Shown here one piece after another: positions 9,305-17,723 of a DNA stretch of 64,000 nucleotides (the stretch's first letter is position 1; each line of letters opens with the position of its first letter). The position numbers were made by a program, and so were the translations under genes. A model generated the notes under the pieces. The model saw only the letters and a program-made list of their open reading frames with translations, ran no database searches and was not told the origin of the DNA. Location of the stretch: positions 1 to 64,000 of the forward strand of contig CAZBGY010000003.1 in assembly GCA_964491605.1 (NCBI GenBank). The letters run 5' to 3'. The DNA is from DRYS01 sp964491605 (GTDB taxonomy: Archaea > Thermoproteota > CALKCG01 > B24 > DRYS01).

Positions 9305-9631
9305 ATGTATGTGGGTAGAATGGGGAGACATGGCGTATCATTGAAGCCTATATCTAAGAGGATCGTCGGGTTATGGGATACGATTATGAGGGAAGGGGAG
9401 AGAGCAACCTTACACACCCACGATTCCTATGAGGAATTATACTATATAGTTGATGGAGAAGCTAAGATTAGGATCGGAGACGAAGAATTAACGGTATCTA
9501 GAGGTGATGTAGTATACATACCACCTGGGGTTAATCATAACGTGGAGGCTGTATCGAGTTTAAGGATAATATCGTTTAAAGTATATACTAGTAACCATAA
9601 CCTAGATTTGAATAGACTATATATATCTTAG
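9305..9631 (+). CDS. Small cupin-domain protein
   Basis: A 108-residue single-domain cupin. Motif 1 reads HTHDSYEELYYIVDGEAKI (about residues 37-55), giving His, His and Glu metal ligands. Motif 2 reads PPGVNHNVEA (about 77-86), giving the third His. Such proteins bind Fe, Mn, Ni or Zn and act as dioxygenases, isomerases or sensors; sequence alone does not show which. Its end overlaps the convergent FAU-1 gene by 15 bp. The upstream 200 bp contain a near-palindrome, TTTACACTATAAGTGAGATAAA, close to the start, possibly regulatory. Confidence 0.8.
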   Translation: MYVGRMGRHGVSLKPISKRIVGLWDTIMREGERATLHTHDSYEELYYIVDGEAKIRIGDEELTVSRGDVVYIPPGVNHNVEAVSSLRIISFKVYTSNHNLDLNRLYIS

Positions 9632-11044
9632 AATTTCATCCACCGATTTCCATCCACCTTTTAAACCATCTTCAGCTTCCTTAGCTTTAGCTAGAGCAAT
9701 CTCGTATAGATCTCTACCTATAACACCTTCATCCAAGAATTTTTTAAGCTCCTCTAAATCGATTACCTTAACTTCACCATCAGATGTCCTTACGACATCC
9801 ACGGCTAAATCTAAGTATCTGATCATCCCTGGGAGAATTTCAGGTGGGGTATTTATATTAATATACTCGCCCTTCAATCCGTTTTGGGATAGATATATAT
9901 GCCTTAAGATCCACGATCCATCTTCGATCACGGTATAACATATGTCTCCAGGGGATATCGGAATGTTAAGTCCATCATACACGCCTTTACCTGAGAATAC
10001 ACGTTGAACTATCATCAATCTACCATCGAAATACCTTACCACGCCAGGTTTAAGTTTTAAAACCCTACCTGTAAGGGTTGCATGCATGAACTCTATCCTA
10101 GATCCCACTTTGATCGATTGGTAGACGTATCCTCGAAGCATATCGCTTAAGAGCTTCCTATCGAAGCCTCTAGCGATTAGGTACTCAGTAAAATCGACGA
10201 TCACCCCGAGAGTCTTGCAACATTTAAAACTATGATGCCCCTCGATAGTAGGGGTTGTAGAGCTGCGTATCTCATCGAGCCTAGCTTTAGATACACTCGT
10301 AAATTCCACTAGGAACGCTTTAACACCTGGTTCGACAACGGAGGGGGCACCACCTTCACCCACCCTCTTGTATATCTGTAGATATCTTGATGCGAGGCTT
10401 CTAAGATCTTCAACTATATCAGCTATCGATCTACCTATAGAGGAGGCTGAAAAATGCACCTTAAACCCCTTCAAACCGAGCTTCTCTACAAGCCTGATTA
10501 GATCCATCTTCACGCATTCATCCCTTATCCTAGGATCGAATTCTACACCGAAACCCTGCGAAAGCCTAGTAAACCTTCCTTTAAGCGTTACGCTATCTGA
10601 AAGCTTAGGCATACCGCTCCAACATGGAGCTTGAACCTGAGCAACCACTCTCTCCCCTATAGAGTAGGTTCTACTAGCTCCTACCAGGAGACCGTATACT
10701 CCACCTAAATCGACTAGTATACCTTCATCTGTCCCGGCTACTACTATAGCTAGGTATACCGAGTAGGGGTTAAATCTAGATTCGAAGATAGCTATGCATG
10801 GTATCTTATATCTAAGAACATCCATCAACGCTTTGCAAGCTTCGCTATCGCCTTCGACCAATATCCTACTGGGGTCCCTCCCATCATGCATAATATATGC
10901 ATCAGGTTCATCGTATATGGGATCACCTAAGCTTAGCCTCCTCCTAACCTCTAAGCTTGGATCCACTATGTCGAAGCCGGAATCTAATAGTAGCTTGGTT
11001 AACGCTGTAGCGTATATGCCTCTAACCCTCACTTTGAAGCTCAT
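9617..11044 (-). CDS. FAU-1 family ribonuclease / AU-rich RNA-binding protein
   Basis: A 475-residue FAU-1 protein, the archaeal RNase E/G-related family with a C-terminal DUF402 domain. The N-terminal part (MSFKVRVRGIYATALTKLL) is the FAU-1 leader. The middle contains the S1-like and RNase E/G-like region (DLGGVYGLLVGASRTYSIGE and the stretch VVAQVQAPCWS). The DUF402 portion spans about 310-430 (TLTGRVLKLKPGVVRYFDG to NTPPEILPGMIRYLDLAVDV). Known members bind AU-rich RNA and process pre-5S rRNA. Its ATG overlaps the stop of the upstream UPF0147 gene, so the two are probably co-transcribed. Confidence 0.88.
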   Translation of the reverse strand: MSFKVRVRGIYATALTKLLLDSGFDIVDPSLEVRRRLSLGDPIYDEPDAYIMHDGRDPSRILVEGDSEACKALMDVLRYKIPCIAIFESRFNPYSVYLAIVVAGTDEGILVDLGGVYGLLVGASRTYSIGERVVAQVQAPCWSGMPKLSDSVTLKGRFTRLSQGFGVEFDPRIRDECVKMDLIRLVEKLGLKGFKVHFSASSIGRSIADIVEDLRSLASRYLQIYKRVGEGGAPSVVEPGVKAFLVEFTSVSKARLDEIRSSTTPTIEGHHSFKCCKTLGVIVDFTEYLIARGFDRKLLSDMLRGYVYQSIKVGSRIEFMHATLTGRVLKLKPGVVRYFDGRLMIVQRVFSGKGVYDGLNIPISPGDICYTVIEDGSWILRHIYLSQNGLKGEYININTPPEILPGMIRYLDLAVDVVRTSDGEVKVIDLEELKKFLDEGVIGRDLYEIALAKAKEAEDGLKGGWKSVDEILRYI

Positions 11045-11328
11045 CAGTCTCTAATCCCTTCTAGATACGATATTATCTGCCAAAGCTTGGTTCTAGCATA
11101 TAAAGGCATATTCGGATCCTGCATAATCTCATCCAGAGATTCTATAACTTGTACAGCTCTAGCTGCTAAGCTCAGCTTTTCAGATTTAAGCAACTCTATA
11201 CCTTCGCTTACAACCTTCCTTATATTCCTAGGCGTTAGACGATCGTTAACTATAGTCTCCATAAGCTGTATAGCTTGATTAACTCTAGCTTTATACTCCT
11301 CCGGTGTAGGCTTCTTCCTAGCAGACAA
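11044..11328 (-). CDS. UPF0147 family protein
   Basis: A 94-residue, all-helical small archaeal protein of the UPF0147 family, recognised from the core NQAIQLMETIVNDRLTPRNI and the C-terminal PNMPLYARTKLWQIISYLE. Its function is unknown. It overlaps the FAU-1 start by 1-3 nt, a translationally coupled pair on the minus strand, which hints at an RNA-related role. It is divergent from the UPF0148 gene across about 170 bp that must carry both promoters. Confidence 0.9.
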   Translation of the reverse strand: MSARKKPTPEEYKARVNQAIQLMETIVNDRLTPRNIRKVVSEGIELLKSEKLSLAARAVQVIESLDEIMQDPNMPLYARTKLWQIISYLEGIRD

Positions 11329-11497
11329 ATAGTACCACCTCCAGCTAGCTAAACTCAGATGAATCTCCCAGGTACTCCTACATCCTCGATAGCGTTAAAT
11401 AACCATTATCAAACCTTTAAACCTAACGTTTGATCGAAACTAACCTTAAAGAGCAGGGATAAACCTATAGATTAGTAGATCGTAGGGGGTTAGCTAT

Positions 11498-11857
11498 ATG
11501 GCTGTGAAGGATGCTGATTTCAAGCGTATGGCTGAACTCCTGAAGCTGGGAGCATCAATGCTAAACGAAAGCTGCCCTGAATGTAAAGTTCCGCTATTCA
11601 AGCTTAAGGGAGACGTCTTCTGCCCGCTATGCAACCGTAAATTCATACTTGTTAAAAGCGAGGAGGAATTCAATAGAGCTGCCGTAGACCTATCGCTTAG
11701 AAGCTTGGAGAAGATAGCTATCTCCAAGCTTGAGGAGCTAGTGGATCTCGTATCGACGATAGGTAACCCGGATAAGCAATTCGAGCTTGTAAGCCTAATA
11801 TCCATGTGGCTCGATGTCCTAGGTAAGCTTAGAAACTTAACATCCAGTAGGGAGTAG
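11498..11857 (+). CDS. UPF0148 family zinc-ribbon protein (Sjogren/scleroderma autoantigen 1 type)
   Basis: A 119-residue protein. The N-terminal helix (FKRMAELLKLGASMLNESC) leads to a CPEC...CPLC zinc ribbon (about residues 26-46), followed by helices. This is the archaeal UPF0148/autoantigen p27 family, whose function is not established. A start preceded by GGGGG (tcgtagggggttagctatATG) gives a clear ribosome-binding site. MarC follows 11 nt later, likely in the same transcript. Confidence 0.88.
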   Translation: MAVKDADFKRMAELLKLGASMLNESCPECKVPLFKLKGDVFCPLCNRKFILVKSEEEFNRAAVDLSLRSLEKIAISKLEELVDLVSTIGNPDKQFELVSLISMWLDVLGKLRNLTSSRE

Positions 11858-11868
11858 GATTAAACTCT

Positions 11869-12456
11869 ATGCTTCAGCAGGATCCTGTAGAGCTAGTTAA
11901 AGCCGTGATAGCTCTATTCGCAGTATTAGATCCCATAGGTAACGTACCTATCTTCATAGGCTTAACGTCAGATCTATCTAGAGATGAGAGGAGGAGCGTA
12001 TTCAACACCACGGGTATAACGGCTTTCATACTTCTACTAGCATTCACACTTCTAGGTCAGTATATACTAGAGTTATTCGCTATATCTGTAGAGAGCTTTA
12101 TGGTAGCGGGAGGAGTGCTACTCCTAGCGATTTCCATTAGGATACTACTCGAAGGCTGGCGTAGTCCTGCGAAGACTAAGGTAGGCGTAGTACCGTTGGC
12201 ATGCCCGCTACTGGTAGGTCCTGGAGCTATAACTACAAGCCTCATACTCGTAAGGACAGAGGGTTTCCTAGTAACGATCATGGCCGTAGTAGTGAATATA
12301 GCTATCGTATGGGTTACACTAAGATCTATAGATAGGATCTATAAGCTTTTAGGAGAAACAGGTTCGGAGATAATCGCTAGCATAACGGCTATAATAGTCG
12401 CAGCTATAGCCGTAGAATACATAGCTAGAGGTATTAGGATCCTTATTACGATCTAA
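11869..12456 (+). CDS. MarC/UPF0056 family membrane protein
   Basis: A 195-residue integral membrane protein with six predicted helices. The family hallmark VLDPIGNVPIFIGLT is near residue 19 and PLACPLLVGPGAITTSLIL is near 105. MarC-family members were once linked to multiple antibiotic resistance, but that role is unsupported and they are best called putative transporters. It overlaps the convergent DUF362 gene by 11 bp. Confidence 0.9.
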   Translation: MLQQDPVELVKAVIALFAVLDPIGNVPIFIGLTSDLSRDERRSVFNTTGITAFILLLAFTLLGQYILELFAISVESFMVAGGVLLLAISIRILLEGWRSPAKTKVGVVPLACPLLVGPGAITTSLILVRTEGFLVTIMAVVVNIAIVWVTLRSIDRIYKLLGETGSEIIASITAIIVAAIAVEYIARGIRILITI

Positions 12457-13684
12457 ATATCGTATCGTAGAACTCCTTAGCTTCCCTAACCACATCTTCA
12501 CCCATGTATATCGGCTGGAGACCTATCTTCGATCTTAGAACATCTCTTACTAGATAGCTTTGAGGCGGGCATCCTGGTATGAATACACCTTTACCGCTCA
12601 TATGATACAGGCATCGTCCACATACCACCGTTAAACCCGTACCGCTACCCTCCAATCTAGCTTTAGGACCGATAGCTACGGTTAAACATCCATATGTATC
12701 TATCAACATCCTAAGCTCAGCTGTCTCCTTCATAATGTTTAGAGCCGCCACCACAGAGCCTATACAACCGCTACACGGATCGCCAAGTATGAAATGTACA
12801 CCTGGATACTCGTCTACTATACTTCTAGGTGGAAGTTTGAAAGGTATCCTAACGTTAGATGGATCTGCGCCGTAAACCTTTATTCCATCCAACCCTATGA
12901 TGCCTAATCCACGTTCACCGGCATACCTTATATGGAGAACATCGTATGGATCCACACCCATCACATATGAAGCAATAGAATCTACTGAAACCACGTCAAA
13001 GCCAGCTATGATAACACCTAGCTTTACAGCTTTACCTATTAGCGGGCCTAAGCCCTCCATACCTATAAGACCATCGATAACCGTCAGGTTAGGCTTAACT
13101 ACAGAATTGAGATCGACTATCCCATGATCCAAGCCTAAGAAATGTATGATCTTCTTACTTCTATATGGTAGGACACCCTTCATATTCTTCATACCGAGCG
13201 AAACGAGTGTGAGTATATGCGTCTTCAGTTTAGCTACATCTATTATGAAATCTGATTCCAATACGGTTTTAGCTATATCGATACTCTTTAACACTATACC
13301 ATCGGGTATTTTAATCGTAGCCGTCGGTTGACGATTTAAATCTACTAGCTCTACGTTCAGCTTATCGGCGAGCTCTAGGTAACCGCATGCTTCGAACGCT
13401 TTAAATGTATCCACACCTAACATAGACCCCTCACCTACGATAACCTCACAATCATCGGTGTTCATCTGCAACCATCTAACGATAGCCTCCACTATGTATG
13501 GGCATGTCGTAGCCCCGGTATCCCAAGACTTATCTATCGTGAGATTAGGCTTAACTAGAATCCTCGACCCGGATTCGATTTTAGGCTTCACGATACTCCA
13601 TAGCTGATCTAGCATCTTGAATACTGTTGCCGTTATACCTTCAGGATCTAGCTTTGATCTAGCTACGTAGACTACAGGCTTCAT
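12446..13684 (-). CDS. DUF362 domain protein
   Basis: A 412-residue protein of the DUF362 family. The segments SRILVKPNLTIDKSWDTGATT (about 40-60), DVAKLKTHILTLVSLGMKNM (about 149-168) and GVLPYRSKKIIHF are the conserved core. The C-terminal part is cysteine-rich (GDPCSGCIGS, CGRCLYH, GCPPQSYLVRD), which suggests a bound metal or iron-sulfur cluster, although classical CxxCxxCxxxC ferredoxin motifs are absent. The role is unknown; DUF362 genes often sit beside redox or cofactor genes. It is divergent from the radical SAM gene at 13,706. Confidence 0.8.
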   Translation of the reverse strand: MKPVVYVARSKLDPEGITATVFKMLDQLWSIVKPKIESGSRILVKPNLTIDKSWDTGATTCPYIVEAIVRWLQMNTDDCEVIVGEGSMLGVDTFKAFEACGYLELADKLNVELVDLNRQPTATIKIPDGIVLKSIDIAKTVLESDFIIDVAKLKTHILTLVSLGMKNMKGVLPYRSKKIIHFLGLDHGIVDLNSVVKPNLTVIDGLIGMEGLGPLIGKAVKLGVIIAGFDVVSVDSIASYVMGVDPYDVLHIRYAGERGLGIIGLDGIKVYGADPSNVRIPFKLPPRSIVDEYPGVHFILGDPCSGCIGSVVAALNIMKETAELRMLIDTYGCLTVAIGPKARLEGSGTGLTVVCGRCLYHMSGKGVFIPGCPPQSYLVRDVLRSKIGLQPIYMGEDVVREAKEFYDTIFRS

Positions 13685-13705
13685 AGAGCATAATCTAGGA
13701 TTCGA

Positions 13706-15418
13706 TTGTTCACAGATATAAGATTCTATGAGAAGAGTGTGAACGATGATATAGCTAAATCGGTGTTTAGAGATAAAAGTAGAGGAGGAATACCGTATCT
13801 AGGGGGACTTAATGCCTCTATGTCTGCAGAGCGTTTCAGAGAGTATGGCAGGGTGGCGAAATCGTATAGGGCTGGGTATGCGAGGATAGCTATACTATAT
13901 CCTTCAAGTTATGAAGTAGCATTAGCTAGTTTAGCTCATCAATCGCTATACTATATATGTAATTCGCATAACGATATCATAGCGGATCGTGTAGTATTCG
14001 ATCCCAACTCTAACCGCGTACCTCGAAGTATAGAATATGGTATGACCCTGAAGGATTTCGACGCTATATTAGCATCACTACATTTCGAACCTGATATAGT
14101 TAAGATGGCTTCGATGCTTATACGTAGCGGTATCGAACCGATATCTAGTAAGCGTACGGATTCACCCATACTCCTAGTAGGTGGACCTGTAGCTACGGCA
14201 AATCCATTACTAACGTTGTGTATAGCCGATGCGGCTTTCATAGGTGAATTCGAACCTTCCATAGATGGAATCCTCGATGCTATAATCGAGTCTAGCGGGA
14301 GTAGGAAATCTATGCTGGAGGGATTAGCCGATATCGATGGAATATACATACACAACTTATCGAGAACACCCATTAGAAGGGTTTACCCAATGAATTTAGA
14401 TGATGTATACCACCCCGTATTACAGTTGCAACCGCTGGATAGGGAGCCTATATGGGGTAGGAGCATGATCGTAGAAGCTTCGAGAGGATGTCTTCATAGA
14501 TGCCTATTCTGTTTGGAGGGGTATATATTCAAGCCTAAACGGGATAGAAGCTTAGTGAAGATTAAGCTTCTTATAGAGGATGGAGCGGAAGCGAATAATG
14601 TGAGGAAGATTACGTTCTATGCACCATCATTCTTCGATCATAAGGATTCAGATAGACTTCTAGAATGGATAAGCGAGGCGGGATTAGAAGCATCTATACC
14701 AAGCCTCAGGATAGATACCATCGGTAGGGATAGGCTTGAATCCATAGCTAAGGTTGGACAGAAGATGCTTACGTTAGCTCCTGAATCCGGCTTCTGCCCA
14801 TTAGCATCTATCCTAGGTAAACCTTACAGCAAAGAAGGATTATCATCCATTTTCAAAGATGCATATAGTCTTAGCTTTAAAGAGCTTAAGCTATACTTCC
14901 TCTTGGGCTTCTTCGAAGGTGAAGAGGAGTATATATTAGAGGTTATACGTAGTGCTATGGATGCTGGCTTCAAGCATCCAAACTCCATAAAGCTATCGAT
15001 AAACCCTGTAATACCTAAACCCCATACACCCTTCCAGTGGAGAGGCTTAAAACCGTTGGATTTCTACCGTAGGATTAGACGTAGGCTTATGGAGTCTATC
15101 GATAAACGTATAGTTGACATGGATTTCTATGATGAGAGGTGGGCCCAGATACAGGCTGTATTATCGTTAGGTGGGTTGGAGTTAGCTGAGCTTATAACTA
15201 GATGGGCTTTATATGGCGGGGGATTATCCGGTTGGCGTAAAGCTGTAGACGATACAAACCTGGATATCGATAGATACACATCTGAGAAGAGCATCGATTA
15301 CATATTCCCCTGGGAGGGAGTAGTGGATCTGGGGATCGACAGAGGAAGGCTAGAGGAGATATACTCATCGTTTAAAGAGTTTGAGAGAAAGCTTGCCATG
15401 CTAACTGGATCCATCTAG
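13706..15418 (+). CDS. B12-binding-type radical SAM protein
   Basis: A 570-residue radical SAM enzyme of the class with an N-terminal cobalamin-binding-like Rossmann domain. Residues about 55-200 contain RIAILYPSSYEVALASL and PILLVGGPVATANPLL. The cluster-binding motif EASRGCLHRCLFCLEG is near 250-265 and supplies CxxxCxxC. The C-terminal part is a TIM-barrel continuation. The N-terminal domain lacks an obvious DxHxxG motif, so real cobalamin binding is uncertain. The substrate is unknown. A TTG start lies in a 21-nt gap to the divergent DUF362 gene. It overlaps tmcA at its 3' end by 18 bp. Confidence 0.82.
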   Translation: MFTDIRFYEKSVNDDIAKSVFRDKSRGGIPYLGGLNASMSAERFREYGRVAKSYRAGYARIAILYPSSYEVALASLAHQSLYYICNSHNDIIADRVVFDPNSNRVPRSIEYGMTLKDFDAILASLHFEPDIVKMASMLIRSGIEPISSKRTDSPILLVGGPVATANPLLTLCIADAAFIGEFEPSIDGILDAIIESSGSRKSMLEGLADIDGIYIHNLSRTPIRRVYPMNLDDVYHPVLQLQPLDREPIWGRSMIVEASRGCLHRCLFCLEGYIFKPKRDRSLVKIKLLIEDGAEANNVRKITFYAPSFFDHKDSDRLLEWISEAGLEASIPSLRIDTIGRDRLESIAKVGQKMLTLAPESGFCPLASILGKPYSKEGLSSIFKDAYSLSFKELKLYFLLGFFEGEEEYILEVIRSAMDAGFKHPNSIKLSINPVIPKPHTPFQWRGLKPLDFYRRIRRRLMESIDKRIVDMDFYDERWAQIQAVLSLGGLELAELITRWALYGGGLSGWRKAVDDTNLDIDRYTSEKSIDYIFPWEGVVDLGIDRGRLEEIYSSFKEFERKLAMLTGSI

Positions 15419-17677
15419 ATACCGTTCCACCATCCTACCGACTATCCTCCTCATACAATCTAGAGGCTTATCTATTTTGAGGATTCTCCTTATAGACTCC
15501 CAATCCATACCCATGAATAGTTTAGCTATCATCAACTCTTCTTCGTATTCTTCAAGTTTAATTCTATCCTCAGGCTTAGATATGAAATGCATCTTAGCTA
15601 AAGCTTTCACAGAATCGCATGAAGCTTCGTAGCTTAATATACCCCTGCTATACTCCCTCACTCTAGCTTCCTGGCTTTGAGTAAGCTCCACACGCATACT
15701 TCCAAGACCTATTGATAGAAGAAGCCTAGCTATACTAAGCTCAAGCTTCGAGTAAACGTCATATAAACTTTCGATCAGACGAAGCCTAAACTCTACGTTA
15801 GCTTGAGCTACATACCTGTAAGCATCCTCTGTTAAAGGTTTAACTACTATCAAGCTATATTCACCTGAAACAGGGTTTATGGATGGACTTAGATGTAGTG
15901 GTATATATCCGTTCCTAAGCCAGAATCTTACAAGCTCTTCGGATGCTCCGAAGCTAGCTCCAACCCAGTGATAAGTACCTATGGATTCTGATTCAAGCAT
16001 ATTCAAAGCTTTAGATCCGAAGCCTCTACCGGTGAAACTTGGATGGGTAGCTATACGTACGATCCTTAGACCCTTCAGTTTGAAGAAATCTACGATACCA
16101 CAGTGGAGGGCGATACGGCTAGGTATAACGTGACCGGAGGATTCAGCTTCTCTAAGCATATCCTCCCTGGATGTGAATGTTAAGCCACCCTCCTCAGCAA
16201 CCCATAAGCTTACGATAACCTTGCCATCGTAAATTAACGCTCTAGCCGAATGATGCGGAGCATCCAGTAGTATAGCTAGATCGTTCGGCCTATTCCTGTA
16301 ATGCGCTAGCACATATATACCGTATAAGCTTCTAAGTAGATTTTCATCCCTGGATAGATCCTCCTTACCTATACGCTTATAGCTTACCAGTTCAGGTGTA
16401 GGTTCACCTTCGATCCTATCAGGCTCGGCATCGAGTAGAAGGGTATCGTAGAGCCATTTCTCAACAGGATCGTCTTTAGGATATCTTATCGGAGTTTCTA
16501 ATCTAACATACTCTACATTAAGCGTAGGATCCTCTTTGAGAGCTTTCATAAACCTGACGGAGAATCCTCTACCAGCACCTTCATAACCATGTATGGTGGA
16601 AGAGAAAACTGATACCCTAGAACTTCTAAGTATACCTAGGAGAAGGGGTATCGGTATACCTGCAGCTTCATCTACGACTTTAACAGCAACCCTACTTTTA
16701 GCCGCTATTACAGGCTGCGTATACGTTATCTCCACACCACCCGCTTCTATTCTACGTATAACTCCTCCAAGCTCTCTCGTACTATACCCTATACGTAGGA
16801 TATCCAAACCTTTAACTAAGAATTCTATCAGGGTTCTAACGTTAGCTAATTCAGGAGCTGTGAGAAGGATAAATCTAGATTTACCTTCATCTAGAAGCTT
16901 CTTAGTATACCAAGCTAGACCTAAACCTATGGCTGCAGATTTACCTCTACCTCTATCGGCTACTACTAGTAGACAGCTCCTACCCTTAGCTTCGAGAAGC
17001 TTCTGGAAAACTTCTATTGTTCTAAGCTGATCCTCGGTTAGAGGTATACCATACATATCGACCGTGAATCTCACAGGAGCATGTTCAACAACCTTAACCA
17101 CCTCACCGTGAACCGCTCCCTTCTCTAGATCTACAAGCCATACACCGGTATGCTCTAAGATCTTGGAGATGAACCTTCTCTTGAATAAATGCTTAACATC
17201 ATCCTCTGTATACGGTTTAGAAATCAGCTTCCTCTCGAAGGGTGTGAGGGTTGAAAGCCACTCGTCTATAGGAGGTATACAGAATACGATAATACCCCCG
17301 CCTCTAACGGTCTCCGTAAGTCTACCTAGATCGTTAGCTCGAAATTGCTTCGAGAAATCTACTAGGAGGAGATCCCATGTTCCACCTAAAGCTAGATCAC
17401 TCTCATCCAAACTCAACGCATCGAGGTAGACTAAATTTTTCAATTCATCCTTCACGTAATCTAAACCCATAAGAGCCCCAGTTTGATCGGTATCGGCGCT
17501 ATAGAGTAGCGATACCTTCCTCCTAACCAGTTTACAGTAGATCCGTACAGCTAGACATCCATAACGTAAACTTTCCCTACCAGCTATGAGTATGAGTCTT
17601 CTCTCACCTGAAGCTATAGCTTCAGATGCTATTCTCTTAATAGCGGTTCTAAACCTAGCTATGCTAATCTTACTCAT
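15401..17677 (-). CDS. tmcA: tRNA(Met) cytidine acetyltransferase TmcA
   Basis: A 758-residue TmcA/Nat10-type enzyme that makes N4-acetylcytidine in RNA using acetyl-CoA and ATP. Order of domains: an N-terminal DUF1726-like region (residues about 1-190); a helicase-like ATPase with Walker A VADRGRGKSAAIGLGLAW (about 241) and an acidic DEAAG box (about 337); a GNAT domain with RIATHPSFTGRGFGSKAL (about 540-557); and a helical tRNA-binding C-terminus. In hyperthermophilic archaea such enzymes acetylate many RNA sites. The start ATG is a little downstream of an AT-rich element. It is convergent with the radical SAM gene. Confidence 0.93.
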   Translation of the reverse strand: MSKISIARFRTAIKRIASEAIASGERRLILIAGRESLRYGCLAVRIYCKLVRRKVSLLYSADTDQTGALMGLDYVKDELKNLVYLDALSLDESDLALGGTWDLLLVDFSKQFRANDLGRLTETVRGGGIIVFCIPPIDEWLSTLTPFERKLISKPYTEDDVKHLFKRRFISKILEHTGVWLVDLEKGAVHGEVVKVVEHAPVRFTVDMYGIPLTEDQLRTIEVFQKLLEAKGRSCLLVVADRGRGKSAAIGLGLAWYTKKLLDEGKSRFILLTAPELANVRTLIEFLVKGLDILRIGYSTRELGGVIRRIEAGGVEITYTQPVIAAKSRVAVKVVDEAAGIPIPLLLGILRSSRVSVFSSTIHGYEGAGRGFSVRFMKALKEDPTLNVEYVRLETPIRYPKDDPVEKWLYDTLLLDAEPDRIEGEPTPELVSYKRIGKEDLSRDENLLRSLYGIYVLAHYRNRPNDLAILLDAPHHSARALIYDGKVIVSLWVAEEGGLTFTSREDMLREAESSGHVIPSRIALHCGIVDFFKLKGLRIVRIATHPSFTGRGFGSKALNMLESESIGTYHWVGASFGASEELVRFWLRNGYIPLHLSPSINPVSGEYSLIVVKPLTEDAYRYVAQANVEFRLRLIESLYDVYSKLELSIARLLLSIGLGSMRVELTQSQEARVREYSRGILSYEASCDSVKALAKMHFISKPEDRIKLEEYEEELMIAKLFMGMDWESIRRILKIDKPLDCMRRIVGRMVERYLDGSS

Positions 17678-17723
17678 AATATTGCGATAAAAGAGAATAT
17701 GGAAAACTAGCTATTAACGATTT